A stretch of DNA of 64,000 nt from Saposhnikovia divaricata (lineage: Eukaryota > Streptophyta > Magnoliopsida > Apiales > Apiaceae): assembly GCA_036435485.1 (NCBI GenBank), contig CM071600.1, positions 60,261,546 through 60,325,545 on the forward strand, in the 5' to 3' direction. Made by a program: the position numbers and the translations under genes. The notes beneath the pieces are model-generated. The model saw only the letters and a program-made list of their open reading frames with translations, was not told the origin of the DNA and made no database searches. Positions 36,396-48,049 of this stretch are shown one piece after another; within the stretch, counting starts at the first letter, position 1; each line of letters starts with the position of its first letter.

Positions 36396-36664
36396 TTTAG
36401 CATCAAGACATATCTACAAAACCAACAAACACCAACTCATTATTTTGGTACCCATATAGGTTTGGGTCCAGATTGGTTAGCAGCAAGAATATATAAAACA
36501 TTCAAGTCAGATTTCTTGATCCACATTTGAACCACTTTTGGTGACTGATTCTGCCTTCTTCCATTCTATTGGTAAGCTGTTTGCCTTCTTCCAGAATCAT
36601 TCTGGTATGCTGATTGTTGTCTAACTGGTCCATTCTGGTATGCTGTTTTCCTCTTATGATTAAC

Positions 36665-38526
36665 TTAAACAACACAATTCCTTTCTAGATGACCTTTACC
36701 ACTACATTTGTTGCATGTCTTCCAAGGCGTAGCATAGTTGTATGGTGTGCCATTCCTTCCATCATACTTGAGCACCTCATCTTTCTTGTTGAAGTTTAAG
36801 CCAACACCTTCTCTGACCAAAGGTACATTTGTCTTCTTCATCATTGTCTTTAAGCTGTCTTCTCCTTGAATAAAAAATTCCATGCCTTACTTGAGATCTT
36901 TGACTTCTTTTTCCAAGAGAGTGATCAATTCAGCTTGATGTTTGATAAGTTTAGCTTGCTGGAATCTCTTTTCAGCAGATTTTGAAGACTCAGCTTGACT
37001 AGTCTCTCTAAGCTTAAATGTGTTCAGACTCTCATCTTTAGCTTCAATCTCTGACTTTAGATCCTTGAGTTCTTTCATGAGCACCTCATTCCTCCTTAGA
37101 ATTACTTTGTTAATTCCTTCGAATTGAACTATTTTCTCCTTTAAATGAGCAATAAGATCATCATGATTGTTTGCAGGAGCCTTCTCAGTCATTAGATCAG
37201 AAATGATTTTCCTCAAATGAGCGTTCTTCTTTTCAAGCTCATTATTCTCATTTTTCAATTCCATTAACTCAATAATAGATACATTACTTTGTACCTGCAT
37301 GATTAGTTCATTTTGCATAATAGGAATAGAAGGTAAATCAGAATTAATTGAGTTTACCTCACTAGCATCATCTTCTGACTCAGAATCATCACTATCCACA
37401 AAGCCTCTTTTATGGATCTTTGTGAAGTATCTTCATCATTCAGTCCTACAAGCGCCAAATTCACCATGTCTTCACTTGAGTCATCACTGGAATCTGAATC
37501 ATCATCACTCCAGGTCAGTAGGGCCTTTGATTTCTTCTTACCCTTGAAAACAGCAGGATATTTTAACTTTAATTTGTAGCAGTCCCTTTTATAATGACCA
37601 GGCTTGCCACATTCGAAACAAGTTTGCTCCTTGGAGTCCTTAGAGCCCTTTTTGTTGTTGGAAAAACTTCCTTTTTCCCTTTTCATTCTGTTCTTCTTTT
37701 CAATCAGCCTCTTGATCTTCTTTGTAATAAGTGCAAGTTCTTCATCTGATTCTTCATCAGGCTCTGCTAGTTTGCTGTTTATAGATTCTGCTGGCTTGCT
37801 GTTTGTAGAATGAAGAGCCAAATACTTCATTTTAGCTAGAGGAGCCCGAACAAATACAGCTAGGTGATCCATGATGTCATTTTACCTGACAGTCATTTAT
37901 TTTGCTTTCAAACTGTTCTAGCTCAGCAAATACAGCTAGGTGATCCATGATGTCAATTTTTGGAGATGATTCCAAAGTCGTGACTTTAGCCTCATAAATG
38001 AATGGTACAGCACTTAACACTTTCATGTTAATCTTATCTTGTGGAATATTCTTTCCAAGTCTTTTTAGTGTATTTATAGTGAGCTGGAACCTTACTTGAC
38101 TTTCCTTGATAGTTTCACCATCCTTGAGCTTGAAATTTCCGAAGTCATTCATCAGCTTACTGAGTTTCACCTTTCTTAAAGATTTCAAACTTCATGATAG
38201 GCTTCCAAAGCATCCCACATTTCCTTTGCTGACTTTAATGAAGAGACTTTGTCATAATCTGCTTGATCCAATGCATTCATTATAGAGTTTCTAGCTTCTC
38301 CATTATAACTAAATTTGATAACCTCCTCGGGAGTGAGATCATCAACATCTTTCGGCTTGCCATCCTTGTCCAGAAATTCGAAGTTTCCTTTCTGCACAAC
38401 TCTTAATACCAGTGGCTTCTTGGACAGGTATGTTTCCATTCTGCCTTTCCACCAGTTGTAATTTTTTGAGCCAGTGAGGAGAGGAGCCCTATAATCAGAT
38501 TTTGCTTCAAGATAATGTTCAGCCAT
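36665..38526 (-). pseudogene. gag: Copia Gag, frameshifted, with two zinc knuckles
   Basis: Starts at the ATG at 38524-38526, about 40 bp inside the primer site. The N-terminal part (W-W-K-G-R-M, K-E-M-W-D-A-L) is a Copia Gag/UBN2-like domain. Frames change near 38185, 37875 and 37380. One CCHC knuckle (C-F-E-C...H...C) lies near 37590-37630 and a second (C-N-K-C...H...C) near 36680-36715, separated by an acidic patch and a coiled coil (36890-37280). A 27-bp sequence occurs twice, at 37853-37879 and 37927-37953, marking a 74-bp internal duplication at one frameshift. Confidence 0.82.
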
Positions 38527-38582
38527 TTTGATCGATACTTTCCTGTTATAGAAATGTTAGTATACCAAGCTCTGATACCAAA

Positions 38583-40224
38583 TGAAAATGCACACCTAGA
38601 GGGGGGTGAATAGGTGTAAATGGCTAACTATGTCCAATTTTAATGATTACCGGAAACAGCTTACTGATTTCAATTTATGCAGAGACAAATGGCATGCTGA
38701 ATTCAAACAGTAAGCTAAATGCACAAACAGTAAGTAAAGTGCATGAAAAATAAAGAACACCACAAACTTTTAGCCAAGTTCAACCCCTAATCCCCTATGG
38801 TCTACGTCTTGGTCCCTTACCAACTTGGTAAGAGAATATATTATTGATCAAAATAAACCGATTACAAGATACAACAATATATCTCCCTCAAACCCAGCTG
38901 TTGATACAAATGGCTTGTTGAATAGACCTGAAATAGATTCTGCTCTCTAGGCTATACTACGCTAGTATACTTCTCTAGCACAAACCTCGAATCCCTACTA
39001 TTCCAAGCCAAGTATCCAACAACTAATAGATACAATCAGAACAATACAAGTATTAAATGATACAACTAAAACTATAGATTCTCTAACTAAACAATACGAT
39101 AGATATATATAAACGAGCTTGAGAGAATCGAAAGAAAGATTTTGCAATGCAAATCAGAGTTGTTTATGTTCTTATGGTTCTTATATTTTCAGCAACCGAA
39201 TAAATGAAGTCAAGAACATGTATATAAAGCTTTTAACATAAACGGTCATAAACCAATCCAACAAATTGTCCAACGTTCGAATCCAATTCAACGTTCAATT
39301 TGTTAAGTTTGTTTATAACATTAATGTTTGAATAAACAAGAAAGAAAGATAGAACGAATAAGACCTGTTCTTCAGAAAGATATAAAGATAAAATATGTAT
39401 AGGAGAATTTTGAATAAGTAAAGAAGTGTTTTGGATAAAAACAAACTCCTATATTTTAGGAAATCAATTTCGAATAAAAGGTATGTTTAAATTAAGCTCA
39501 GATATCTATACTATTATATAATAAGCAAACAGGTGTATAATGTGGTTGTTTGGTTCAACTTGGTTCAACCATCTATAAGAATAGTGACAGTTAGATATTT
39601 ATTAAATAGATGATAACCGTTAGATCTAATAATAAAGAATATTCTAAATTTAAATCCCTCATCTAAAGATCCAACGTTCGAATCCCGTCAATAACAAATT
39701 TACATTAAAATTTTATATTATTAGTTCTAATCAATACATATCATTTAGTAAATAATTATTATTATTACTAATAATTTTATTAATTAATTACAAAGTTAAT
39801 TTATATCGATAATAAATTATTATACTCTATTTTATTTAATCATATAATTTTAAAAGTATTTAAAAGTAGCTCGTGCTTTGCACGGGCTATAAGCTAGTAT
39901 ATATAATACGTATTCCTTAATTAAACAATCCTTACAACTGTTTGAAGTCCATTCCTATTAAAAACTCCTTGATTTCTACAAGTCCATTCCTATAAAAACT
40001 CCAAATGGCATGTTGATTGTGAACTGTCTCTGTGCAAATGGTTTGCCAAACTGTCACTGTATTCCAACTTTGCCTTGCTGTTTTTGACATACTGATTATA
40101 CAATCAGTAAGCTATATTATCCTGCAAAACCAAGTTAGTACACACAGAAATAGCATGATGTTTTATATCTACTAATAAGCCAAATGGCTTATTGTTTGTG
40201 ATCATCAAAACCTAAGGAGTATCA
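38583..40224 (-). repeat. 5' LTR of the - strand Copia element
   Basis: Homologous to 27029-28291 but longer because a 393-bp Helitron lies at 39505-39897. It is diverged from its partner at scattered positions, consistent with an older insertion. Confidence 0.87.
39505..39897 (+). mobile_element. Small non-autonomous Helitron in the Copia LTR
   Basis: Begins TC (39505) after A and ends CTAG (39894-39897) before T, as expected for insertion between A and T. A 3' hairpin is formed by CCGTGC-type arms (CTCGTGCTTTGCACGGG, about 39870-39886). The partner LTR lacks this segment, which gives clean boundaries. No coding capacity. Confidence 0.8.
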
Positions 40225-40535
40225 TTAAACAACCGGTAGAAGTGTAAATAAATTTAAAAATTATATAATTCTTAATTTCTCTAAATTTGAAACTGTGATA
40301 AAAGAAAATATATTTTTGACCGTTATAAATATTTTTGGTGTGTAAAGACAGATAATTTAATATATATCGTTTAAATTTTCCTTCTTTTAAATAACTAATT
40401 TATATGTTTTTTATAAAGGCAACAAAAATTGGAGGCATGACGGAACGACGCCGTTGGTTTGAATAAGATATATAGTAAATCCCTAGGAGGGCTTAGCAGT
40501 GAAATTGGGGATTTGATCTGAAGAAGAAGGAAGGG
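40225..40535. other. MED9 upstream region
   Basis: The - strand Copia element ends only about 310 bp before the MED9 start codon. No clear TATA box was identified. The likely 5' UTR is around 40440-40535. Confidence 0.4.
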
Positions 40536-42345
40536 ATGGAGAATTCATACAGTGGAGGGAGCTGGTCAATGATACCCAACATGATGAGTCAACACAGTAA
40601 CCCTCCCACTCCTTCTTCTTCCAACAATCAAGAACCCCCCAACAACAATCTTTACCTTCAACAATTTCAACAACCTCAATTTCAACAATCCCAGCAGCTT
40701 GTTCACAACCAATTTCAACCACCACAACGTTATCAAAGCCCACAACAATACCAAAGCCCACAACACTACCAGAGCCCACAACAGCACCAGCAACTACAGC
40801 AGAATCAACATCAGTCACTCGCTTCTCACTTTCATCTCTTACATGTAAACATCTCTTCCTTCATCTCTTAATTGTATTTAATTGAATTTAATTCACATGT
40901 TTGTTTGTTTGTGTGTCTAGTTGGTGGAGAATTTGGGCGATGCCATTGAGAATGGGACTCGCGATCACCACTCTGATGCTTTGGTTTGTTTTCCTTCCTA
41001 TCCCTCTGCGTTTATTCAAATCTTGATTGTTGTTTTGGTTGTGTAATGATTAACGGGTTGTGTTTAATTTTTGAATTGTTTGGTTAATGGGGAAAGGTTA
41101 ATGAACTCAACAGCCATTTTGACAAGTGCCAGCAGCTTTTGAACTCCATTTCCGGCTCTATTAACTCCAAAGCAATGGTAATTCGGTGTTCGTCCCTCTC
41201 ATATTTCATACCAAAGCTTTTTTCCTTTTATTAGTTCCCGTGTCAGTATATTATTTTTGTTTCGGCCTTGGGAAATAGTTTGATGGCAAATTTGATTTCT
41301 TTAGGGTAAAATGTGATATAAACTATCAAACTTAAGTTTGCGCATTATGATGTGGCAAAAGCCACAAAAAAGAAAAAAAAAAGTTGTTCAGTGTGCGGGC
41401 AATTTTTTGTTGTGTCGTGCAGACGAGCACTGCACGACTATTAGAAACTTGTGCATGTTCTTGATTCTAAAAGGAAAGAGTTATTATTTGTTACGATCTT
41501 TTTGTTATACAGTAAATGAAAACTAAACTTTGCGTAGTTGTCATCAGCATTCTCTTTACCAGAATTTGCAGTGTAAATATGTGTACTAATTTTCTGTAGT
41601 TACTGTGATGAAATCAAATGTATCATTGCTAGAATGTCTGCTCACTCCATTACATTTAGTTGTCTTATATCTTTCTTTATTCTTGTGTATAATCAATGAG
41701 CTTGTTTGGGGTAAGCTACCCCAATCCACTTTAAGTGGCTAGTTGATGTGTTTGTGTACACTTAAATTTTTTAAAAATTTAAGTACCTTCGAGGTACTTT
41801 TTTTCAACTTATTTTTTTCTCATATCAATTTTTATATATTTGAGTCACCTTTTTAACTCGTATTATATTCTTTGCATATATTTATATATTATACTTTTAT
41901 ATTGTGTTTAAAAAATATAAATTTCTATTTTTTTAGTCAATTTTTATTTTTTTTTAAAATAAATTTACTTTATGTAAAATTAGCCAAACAGATACACCTA
42001 ATTTGAAGTTAAAAATATCAATTTTCACTTAAAGCGAGTAAGTTACACTTTAAGTTATAAGTAACATTTTTTAAGTTAACCCAAACGGGCTCTATGTGTT
42101 ACAGACAGTTGATGGCCAAAAACGCAAACTGGAGGAAAGCGAGCAATTGTTAAACCAACGAAGGTGCGGTGTTTGAACCTTCATGTGACATACATCTTGG
42201 TGTTGTACCTTGTTTTGGAAACAAACATTATTTTTTCTTCATTGCAATTATATTGCTTTCTTCTTCTTCCTGCCTTTCTTTTTTCAGGGACTTGCTCATT
42301 AATTATAGAAATGCAATGGACGACCTTATCAAAACTGATCTATGA
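40536..42345 (+). CDS. MED9: Mediator of RNA polymerase II transcription subunit 9 (MED9), five exons
   Basis: Nuclear Mediator middle-module subunit linking transcription factors to RNA polymerase II. Exons: 40536-40844, 40921-40983, 41097-41177, 42105-42163, 42288-42345. All introns are GT-AG and phases agree, giving 189 codons plus stop. Exon 1 encodes a Gln/Pro-rich low-complexity N-terminus with Y-Q-S-P-Q repeats. Exons 2-5 encode the conserved C-terminal helices: LVENLGDAIENGTRD, NELNSHFDKCQQLLNSISGS, and GQKRKLEESEQLLNQRRDL. These match my memory of plant MED9. The start is the first ATG of the open frame. Intron 3 (927 bp) contains a MITE ending 12 bp before the acceptor. No lesion seen. 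Confidence 0.88.
41698..42092. mobile_element. MITE in MED9 intron 3
   Basis: AT-rich element with imperfect terminal inverted repeats: GAGCTTGTTTGGGGTAAGCT at the left and, on the complement, GAGCCCGTTTGGGTTAACTT at the right. It is closely related to 15443-15775. A target duplication is not clear, so the superfamily is uncertain. Confidence 0.65.
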
Positions 42346-43565
42346 TGTGCTATTGCTTTCTTGACGAGGTTCAAACTCTTAACATAATAGAAATATCTTT
42401 ATTTTGTCCAAAGTTGTATGTGAGGGAAGGGGATCATACAATATTTTTGGTGGTGCAAATGATTTTTTTTTTTTGTAATAGTATTTGATCCTAGCTTGAA
42501 ATTGATTAACTTGTCATACAAATACTGCATTAAAATCATTCAGGCAGTGTATAGAATTATAATAATTAAACGTGCTGCTTTCGTAGTTCCATTAAGATGC
42601 TTGCTGTATGTGATAGTCTATCATATCAGGATTTGTACACCTATTTAAATTTGTCAGTAACTGCACATTTCCTGTATTCTTAGTATGCTGTCACAAATGC
42701 TTTCCCTGCACTCTGTGTTACGTTTACAAGGTAAAGTTGGTTGCTTAAAATTATCTTCAACATCCCTTGGGAATAATAGTTGGGATGCATTTTGTTGATA
42801 CTTCTAATTCTAACACCTGTCTAAATATATGAAAATCAAACAATTCTAAATTAGCATGTATGGATTAAATGCTTTCAGTTCAACTTTTTAAGAAAGAACC
42901 TTTCGGCTTTGTTTTTTGTGCTTCTGATGCATCAGACTCAATTCTGCTATCCTTTCAGTTTCAGGTCGTCTCCAGTCACTATAATGGGGCTGAATTTTCA
43001 GGTTTGCACTGGGTTTGAACTTCCATTTGGAAAGAGGAGTCCCGTCGATGAACGTTTCCCATTGCTTAATTATTTAATTCTCGACAGGTTTCCCTCGTAA
43101 AGCTGTTTTGCCATGAGTGTACAATTACAGTGATGCGTTTGTCATACGTCTGTATAAACAAGTCTAAACCATTTGCAGTCCATGCAATTTCTAATGTTAT
43201 TTTACCCGGTCATATTCAGTTTGTTGCTGATATTTCCTTTTGATGATAAACAAATTATGGTAAATTTTTTGCTTATGGATATTAATCTCAGTAAACTAGT
43301 AATTATATCAAGAGGGAGAGGAAAGGGCAGGAATGAAAATCATCCAATGGAGGATCTAATCTTAAATGGGTTGGAAGGAGTTACGCCCTTTTTTATCATT
43401 GTTTTGAATGAAGATTATAATTCTTTTTAAATCGTAGTAACTTGAATATTTATTAGCTCAAAATTAACCGATGTGATATGTTGAACTGGAATAAAGAAGA
43501 TTCTAGTCAAAGCAAAGCTGTAACTGAAAGAGTAAATAAAATTCACAGCCAATAATAACAAAAGC
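42346..43565. other. MED9 3' flank and LBD upstream region
   Basis: No gene seen. It will include the MED9 3' UTR and the LBD promoter. Short ORFs here have no recognisable family. Confidence 0.5.
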
Positions 43566-43592
43566 GATCTCTCTCTCTCTCTCTCTCTCTCA
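43566..43592. repeat. (CT)n microsatellite upstream of LBD
   Basis: About 13 CT units lying about 220 bp before the LBD ATG. Such CT runs are common in plant promoters and 5' leaders. Confidence 0.9.
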
Positions 43593-43808
43593 TGACTAGA
43601 GCATTTCATTTACCATTCAATTATCGACAAGATTTATTATATCTTCTCCAGAGAAAAGAAAGGAGAAAAACGCCATAAACAACCCAAATAACCAAATTAA
43701 AAGGAGAAAATAGGCATCTCTCCATCTTCTCCATCCCCTCCGGAAACGCCCCCATATCTTTCTCTTCTCCCCATATAATATTTTTCATTCCTAAAATTAC
43801 TACACAAC

Positions 43809-44651
43809 ATGAACAACAACAACGTTAACAAAACTCATAACAATAATTTTATTTATAAATCAACAACAACCTGTTCTACTCCTACTCCTGCTGCTACAAA
43901 TAATAACATTATAAGGTCCAACGGTAATCAGGCTTGCGCTGCTTGTAAATACCAACGCAGAAAGTGCGCTCCCGACTGCATTCTCGCACCGTATTTCCCT
44001 CACGATCGGCAACAACAATTCCTCAACGCCCATAAATTGTTTGGTGTTAGTAACATTACCAAGATCATTCGTTACCTCGATCAACCTGACAAAGACGAAG
44101 CCATGCGTACCATTATTTACCAATCCGATGTTCGTGCTAATGATCCTGTTGGCGGTTGTTATCGAATTATACGTGAATTGCAACGTCAGATTGAGTATAA
44201 TCGAGCTGAGTTGCAGCTCGTTCTTCATCAACTAGCTTATTGTCGTGCTCAAAACCAACAAAATTTTAATCTACTCCATCCTAATAATAGTGGTTCGTTT
44301 GATCATATGGTCGCCAATAATCATAATGATAATGTACAACAAAATTATCATGACGGGGATGATGATCAAATTCAACAACCCGATGATCAAGATCAACAGC
44401 AGTACATTTTGCAGAATGGCGATGATGATTGTGATCAGGTGCACTTGGAGGAGATCAATTCGTGGGAAGCGACAGAGAGTTCCGTGGCGTTGGAGGCTAA
44501 GAAAAGTTGTGACGGTGCAGAAAATTTGCAAGAGAATACTAATGCGAAGCCAGTTTTGGATGATAAAAGGGGGGAGTTAAAATATGAAGTGGAAGAAAAA
44601 TCATTTGACAGTGTTAACAATTTCAGGCTCAAAACTACTCCTGCCATCTAG
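43809..44651 (+). CDS. LOB-domain transcription factor, LBD22/LBD27-like (280 aa)
   Basis: Plant-specific nuclear DNA-binding protein. Residues ~39-140 form a class I LOB domain: a zinc-binding block C-x2-C-x6-C-x3-C (CAACKYQRRKCAPDC), the GAS block with FLNAHKLFGVSNITKI, and a leucine-zipper-like helix (LQRQIEYNRAELQLVLHQL). The KYQRRKC and DEAMRTIIYQS variants resemble the LBD22/LBD27 (SIDECAR POLLEN) branch rather than LOB itself. The N-terminus is Asn/Thr-rich and the C-terminus acidic, rich in Asp and Gln. Single open exon, first ATG used. A truncated copy of its 3' end lies at about 15335-26480, on the other side of MED9. Confidence 0.88.
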   Translation: MNNNNVNKTHNNNFIYKSTTTCSTPTPAATNNNIIRSNGNQACAACKYQRRKCAPDCILAPYFPHDRQQQFLNAHKLFGVSNITKIIRYLDQPDKDEAMRTIIYQSDVRANDPVGGCYRIIRELQRQIEYNRAELQLVLHQLAYCRAQNQQNFNLLHPNNSGSFDHMVANNHNDNVQQNYHDGDDDQIQQPDDQDQQQYILQNGDDDCDQVHLEEINSWEATESSVALEAKKSCDGAENLQENTNAKPVLDDKRGELKYEVEEKSFDSVNNFRLKTTPAI

Positions 44652-45039
44652 AACTCATTACTTGTTCTGGGAAATCTTAAATGTTTAAGTGATGATGTCC
44701 GTAGATTTTCCAGCTATTTTATTCTCTTAATTTAAATCTTCATGTATATATGCTTCGTCTGCTTATACTTTTACACTTTATAAAGGCACCATGTTTTTAT
44801 CATTTTTGTGTGATTGTAAATACTTGCATTGATTTTCTCTTCCACGTTTTCTTTTTCCAAACAAAACCATCCTCCCGCAACAACTAATCATTTGGTATGT
44901 TGTGAGAATGAATGAGGCACTTCGTCCTTGGTGTAAGCATTTTATGAATATGAAATGCAAAAATGACATTAAATCTCGAAAATCAGAACCACAAAAATGA
45001 TCACCATTTCCCTTTGACATGAAATGCAAAACTGAGAAA
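44652..45039. other. LBD 3' flank
   Basis: The 3' untranslated region and downstream DNA of LBD. Parts match 15427-15440, 15776-15826 and 26377-26477. A T-run just beside the tRNA (complement of 45028-45031) is a plausible Pol III stop. Confidence 0.6.
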
Positions 45040-45113
45040 TGGCTTCGCCCGGGCTCGAACCGGGGACCGTCTGTGTGTTAGACAGACGTGATAACCAACT
45101 ACACCACGAAACC
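45040..45113 (-). tRNA. tRNA-Val (AAC)
   Basis: The - strand sequence folds as a complete cloverleaf: a 7-bp acceptor (GGTTTCG with CGAAGCC, one G-U pair), D arm, anticodon stem TCTGT/ACAGA with loop CTAACAC (anticodon AAC), T arm CCCGG-TTCGAGC-CCGGG, and discriminator A. 74 nt, no intron, no encoded CCA. Box A and box B are intact. Confidence 0.96.
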
Positions 45114-45114
45114 A

Positions 45115-45665
45115 TGTTGTTGTGATCATTCGTCATAAAAGGACATGAACCAGGAAGGCCATGCAACAATCCAAGCGCTGTAGGCAGAGGCTGGTTCCTG
45201 GCATCATGACCACTGAATTTGTATTTGGTTGGGAAAAATGGAAAGAAATGAGTAAAATTATGTGAAATGTGAAGTTTGGCGGTAAGATTTTTGAATAAAA
45301 TGGGAGTTGTACATTTATTGTGACGGAATTTGTGAAGAAAATGGGTATGGTATGAAATGAAGTATTTTTTATAATATAAGATGTTTGAATTCTAATTTAA
45401 GATGTTAGAAATGGAATGGAAAAATGAATAAAACATTTGAATAATTATACATATTATATTTAATATTTCATTTCATTTTTTTCCATTTTCATTCATCTCA
45501 ACTAAACAAGACACAAAATGTTCAATCTTTCGTTCTCTTCGCGCAGTCCAATATAGAGAATAGTAGAGACTCATGAGGTTTAAAAAAATGGTGCACAAAA
45601 ATTAGTTAGGTGCACAAAAATTAGTTAGTTTGTAGAAATGGACTTCAATCATATATTTATAATAA
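45115..45665. other. Intergenic DNA after the tRNA
   Basis: No gene recognised. AT-rich, with short repeats such as GTGCACAAAAATTAGTTAG twice at about 45590-45628. Confidence 0.45.
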
Positions 45666-45692
45666 CTAGCAATATTGCCCGTGCTTCGCACA
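45666..45692 (-). mobile_element. Helitron-type 3' terminus (- strand)
   Basis: Read on the - strand, a hairpin GTGCGAAGCAC followed by GGGCAATATTG ends in CTAG and then T. This is the usual Helitron 3' end. The element would extend to the right; its 5' end is not identified and may lie beyond the CACTA insertion. Confidence 0.45.
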
Positions 45693-45738
45693 CGAAATGA
45701 TATTTGTTTAGTTAATTTTATAATTTATTTCTTAATGT

Positions 45739-45867
45739 CGTATACGTTTCATATTACGGTCATGTCATTGTTCTCTCTACTATTTTAACTAACAATATCA
45801 CATACACGTTTTATATTACGGTCATGTCATTGTTCTCTCTACTATTTTAACCAGCAATATCACATGT
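45739..45867. repeat. Two-copy tandem repeat of about 64 bp
   Basis: The unit containing TATTACGGTCATGTCATTGT and CTCTCTACTATTTTAAC occurs twice (from about 45750 and about 45814), followed each time by a CAATATCACAT motif. Confidence 0.8.
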
Positions 45868-46034
45868 ACGTGTTATAGTAGTGTTGAGCTAGTACTTCCA
45901 TCCAATCTAAAATAATGTTGGTGAGATTTAAAAACAAACCAAACTTAAGATTTTAACATTGAAACCAAACATCTTGGTACTTGGACCAAAAATTCATAAC
46001 AAAGCAACCATGCGATATCTAATTTAAAAATTCA
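45868..46034. repeat. 167-bp flank duplication, left copy
   Basis: Identical to 57250-57416 except for one base that I can see (TTAAGATT here, TTATGATT there). It lies directly left of the CACTA element and begins with the same ACG that follows the right terminus. Confidence 0.93.
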
Positions 46035-46761
46035 TAGACATCGGCTAAAAACCGATGTCTATGCAGAAATCTAGTGATGTCTTCGTGGGTGTAGAGAAAG
46101 GGGGGGGTCTTAGACATCGGTTTTTAGCCGATGTCTATGAGCAGTTTGACATCGGTCGTTTATGTAAGCGATGTGTATTTCTGTTTTAGACATCGGGTTT
46201 TAGCCGATGTTTATGCAGAAAATCTAGTGATGTCTTTGTGGGTGTAGAGAAAGGGGGGGGGTCTTAGACATCGGTTTTTAGCCGATGTCTATGAGCAGTT
46301 TGACATCGGTCGTTTATGTAAGCGATGTGTATTTCTGTTTTAGACATCGGGTTTTAGCCGATGTTTATGCAGAAAATCTAGTGATGTCTTTGTGGGTGTA
46401 GAGAAAGGGGGGGTCTTAGACAACGGTTTTTAGCCGATGTCTATAAATGTTTGGGACATCAGTTTTCTGGGGAAAGCGATGTCTTCCTATATAATTAGAA
46501 ATCATTTCCTTGTAGAAACCGATGTCTTTCTGTCATTTTAACATCGCTTTTTTACAACAATGTGATATTAGTTTAGGTGTTTTACATCAGTTTCTTCTAC
46601 AAAGTGATGTCTTCCTATATAATTAGAAATCATTCCCTTGTAGAAACCGATGTCTTTCTGTCATTTTAACATCGCTTTTTTACAACAATGTGATATTAGT
46701 TTAGGTGTTTTACATCAGTTTCCTGTACAAAGTGATGTCTGTGAACAGATTTCTAGTAGTG
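46035..46761. repeat. CACTA subterminal region, apparently inverted
   Basis: Contains ACATCGG/CCGATGT motifs, often as hairpins such as AGACATCGGNTTTTAGCCGATGTCT. Two long direct units of about 175 bp start near 46082 and 46225, and another unit of about 125 bp repeats from 46490 and 46613. It ends in the CACTA terminus at 46761 that points into the element. These motifs are the usual sites bound by the element's own TNPA-like protein. Confidence 0.85.
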
Positions 46762-47053
46762 TTTTTCCTAGCTTCCAAAATTGCTCAAATTGCTAAAATA
46801 GAGAAACCATGCATTCAAAACCAAAATAACCATTAATTCCAACAAATTCTGCAATACTATCCAATCCATACAACCATTATATCTAATCCAACTACATTAT
46901 CCCATCAACTACAATATTCAAACCATATCAATCCATACATTAGCTAGTAATCTGCCTTATACACGCAAATAACTAATATAAATCCAAGACAGACAAAATT
47001 AAAATAGAAGTTGCAGCTAGCTGGATCAATATCGAAGAAGAGTGCATGGCCTT

Positions 47054-47993
47054 TTACATGTAAGCTTCGATATGGCTTAGAGTCTCAAACCGCACTTCAT
47101 CAAGGTCATGCCTAGTGTAAGACTTGCGAGTCTTCGGTGCCCACTGCAGAAACGTCAAACACACACACAAGGTAATTAGTGTAGGCATATATTACTGTAG
47201 TTTTATGTACCAATTACACATCGCAAACACAGTCATGTATTATACCTTTTTCAGAAAAGACATTTCTGAGTCCTCAATGATCTCTTTCATGTAGCGCATG
47301 ACTACATAGCCACATTCGAAGCCCCCTGGTTGTTTTGGACATCCCTGTCCCAGGAAGAAAATCACAAATGCAGGAAATAATCAACACATTTCTATGCAGG
47401 TTACTTCAAAAGTAATTTGTTTATTTTGAACATATTTTGACAGGCAGGGAATGGCAAAGAGTTATGCTTTTGGATGTTCTTGGCAAAGACCCAAACAATT
47501 GTAAAGCAATTTCAACTCAGCAAGAACAGTCAAAAGTGAAGGCACAGTAAAAAGTGTAGACGTCAAATTGCTTCGACTCTTAGATGGAAGAATTTCCCTT
47601 TTACTTGTAAAATATGTAATCTGCTGTACTATTTCTGCTTAGATATCAATGATGTCGTCTCTCTGTCTGTTATTATAAAATGGTTGGCTGCTGTTGTTTG
47701 AGATTGTTATTTACACACACCGTTGCTCTGTAAATCATGTGATAACATCTAATCCCTACCCTTCTTACATAATGGTATAAACAAATCGCAAACAACTATT
47801 GATTTTAAACATTATATGTCAATGCAGGAAAGTACTTGACAAAAAATCTAAAATGCAATACTATTAAACTAAAAGGAAAAACTTACTGCAATGTATTTGA
47901 CTTTAGGAATTTTGTTTCCCCTTCCTGTCTCTGCATTGAAAGTCTTGACCGCGCTGCATGACACATAACACAAAGGTGAATAATCCAAATAAT

Positions 47994-48049
<56 letters not shown>

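Noticed and set aside
41338..41526. Extra exon or gene in MED9 intron 3
   Set aside because: Short, AT-rich, no homology recognised, and the MED9 frame is complete without it.
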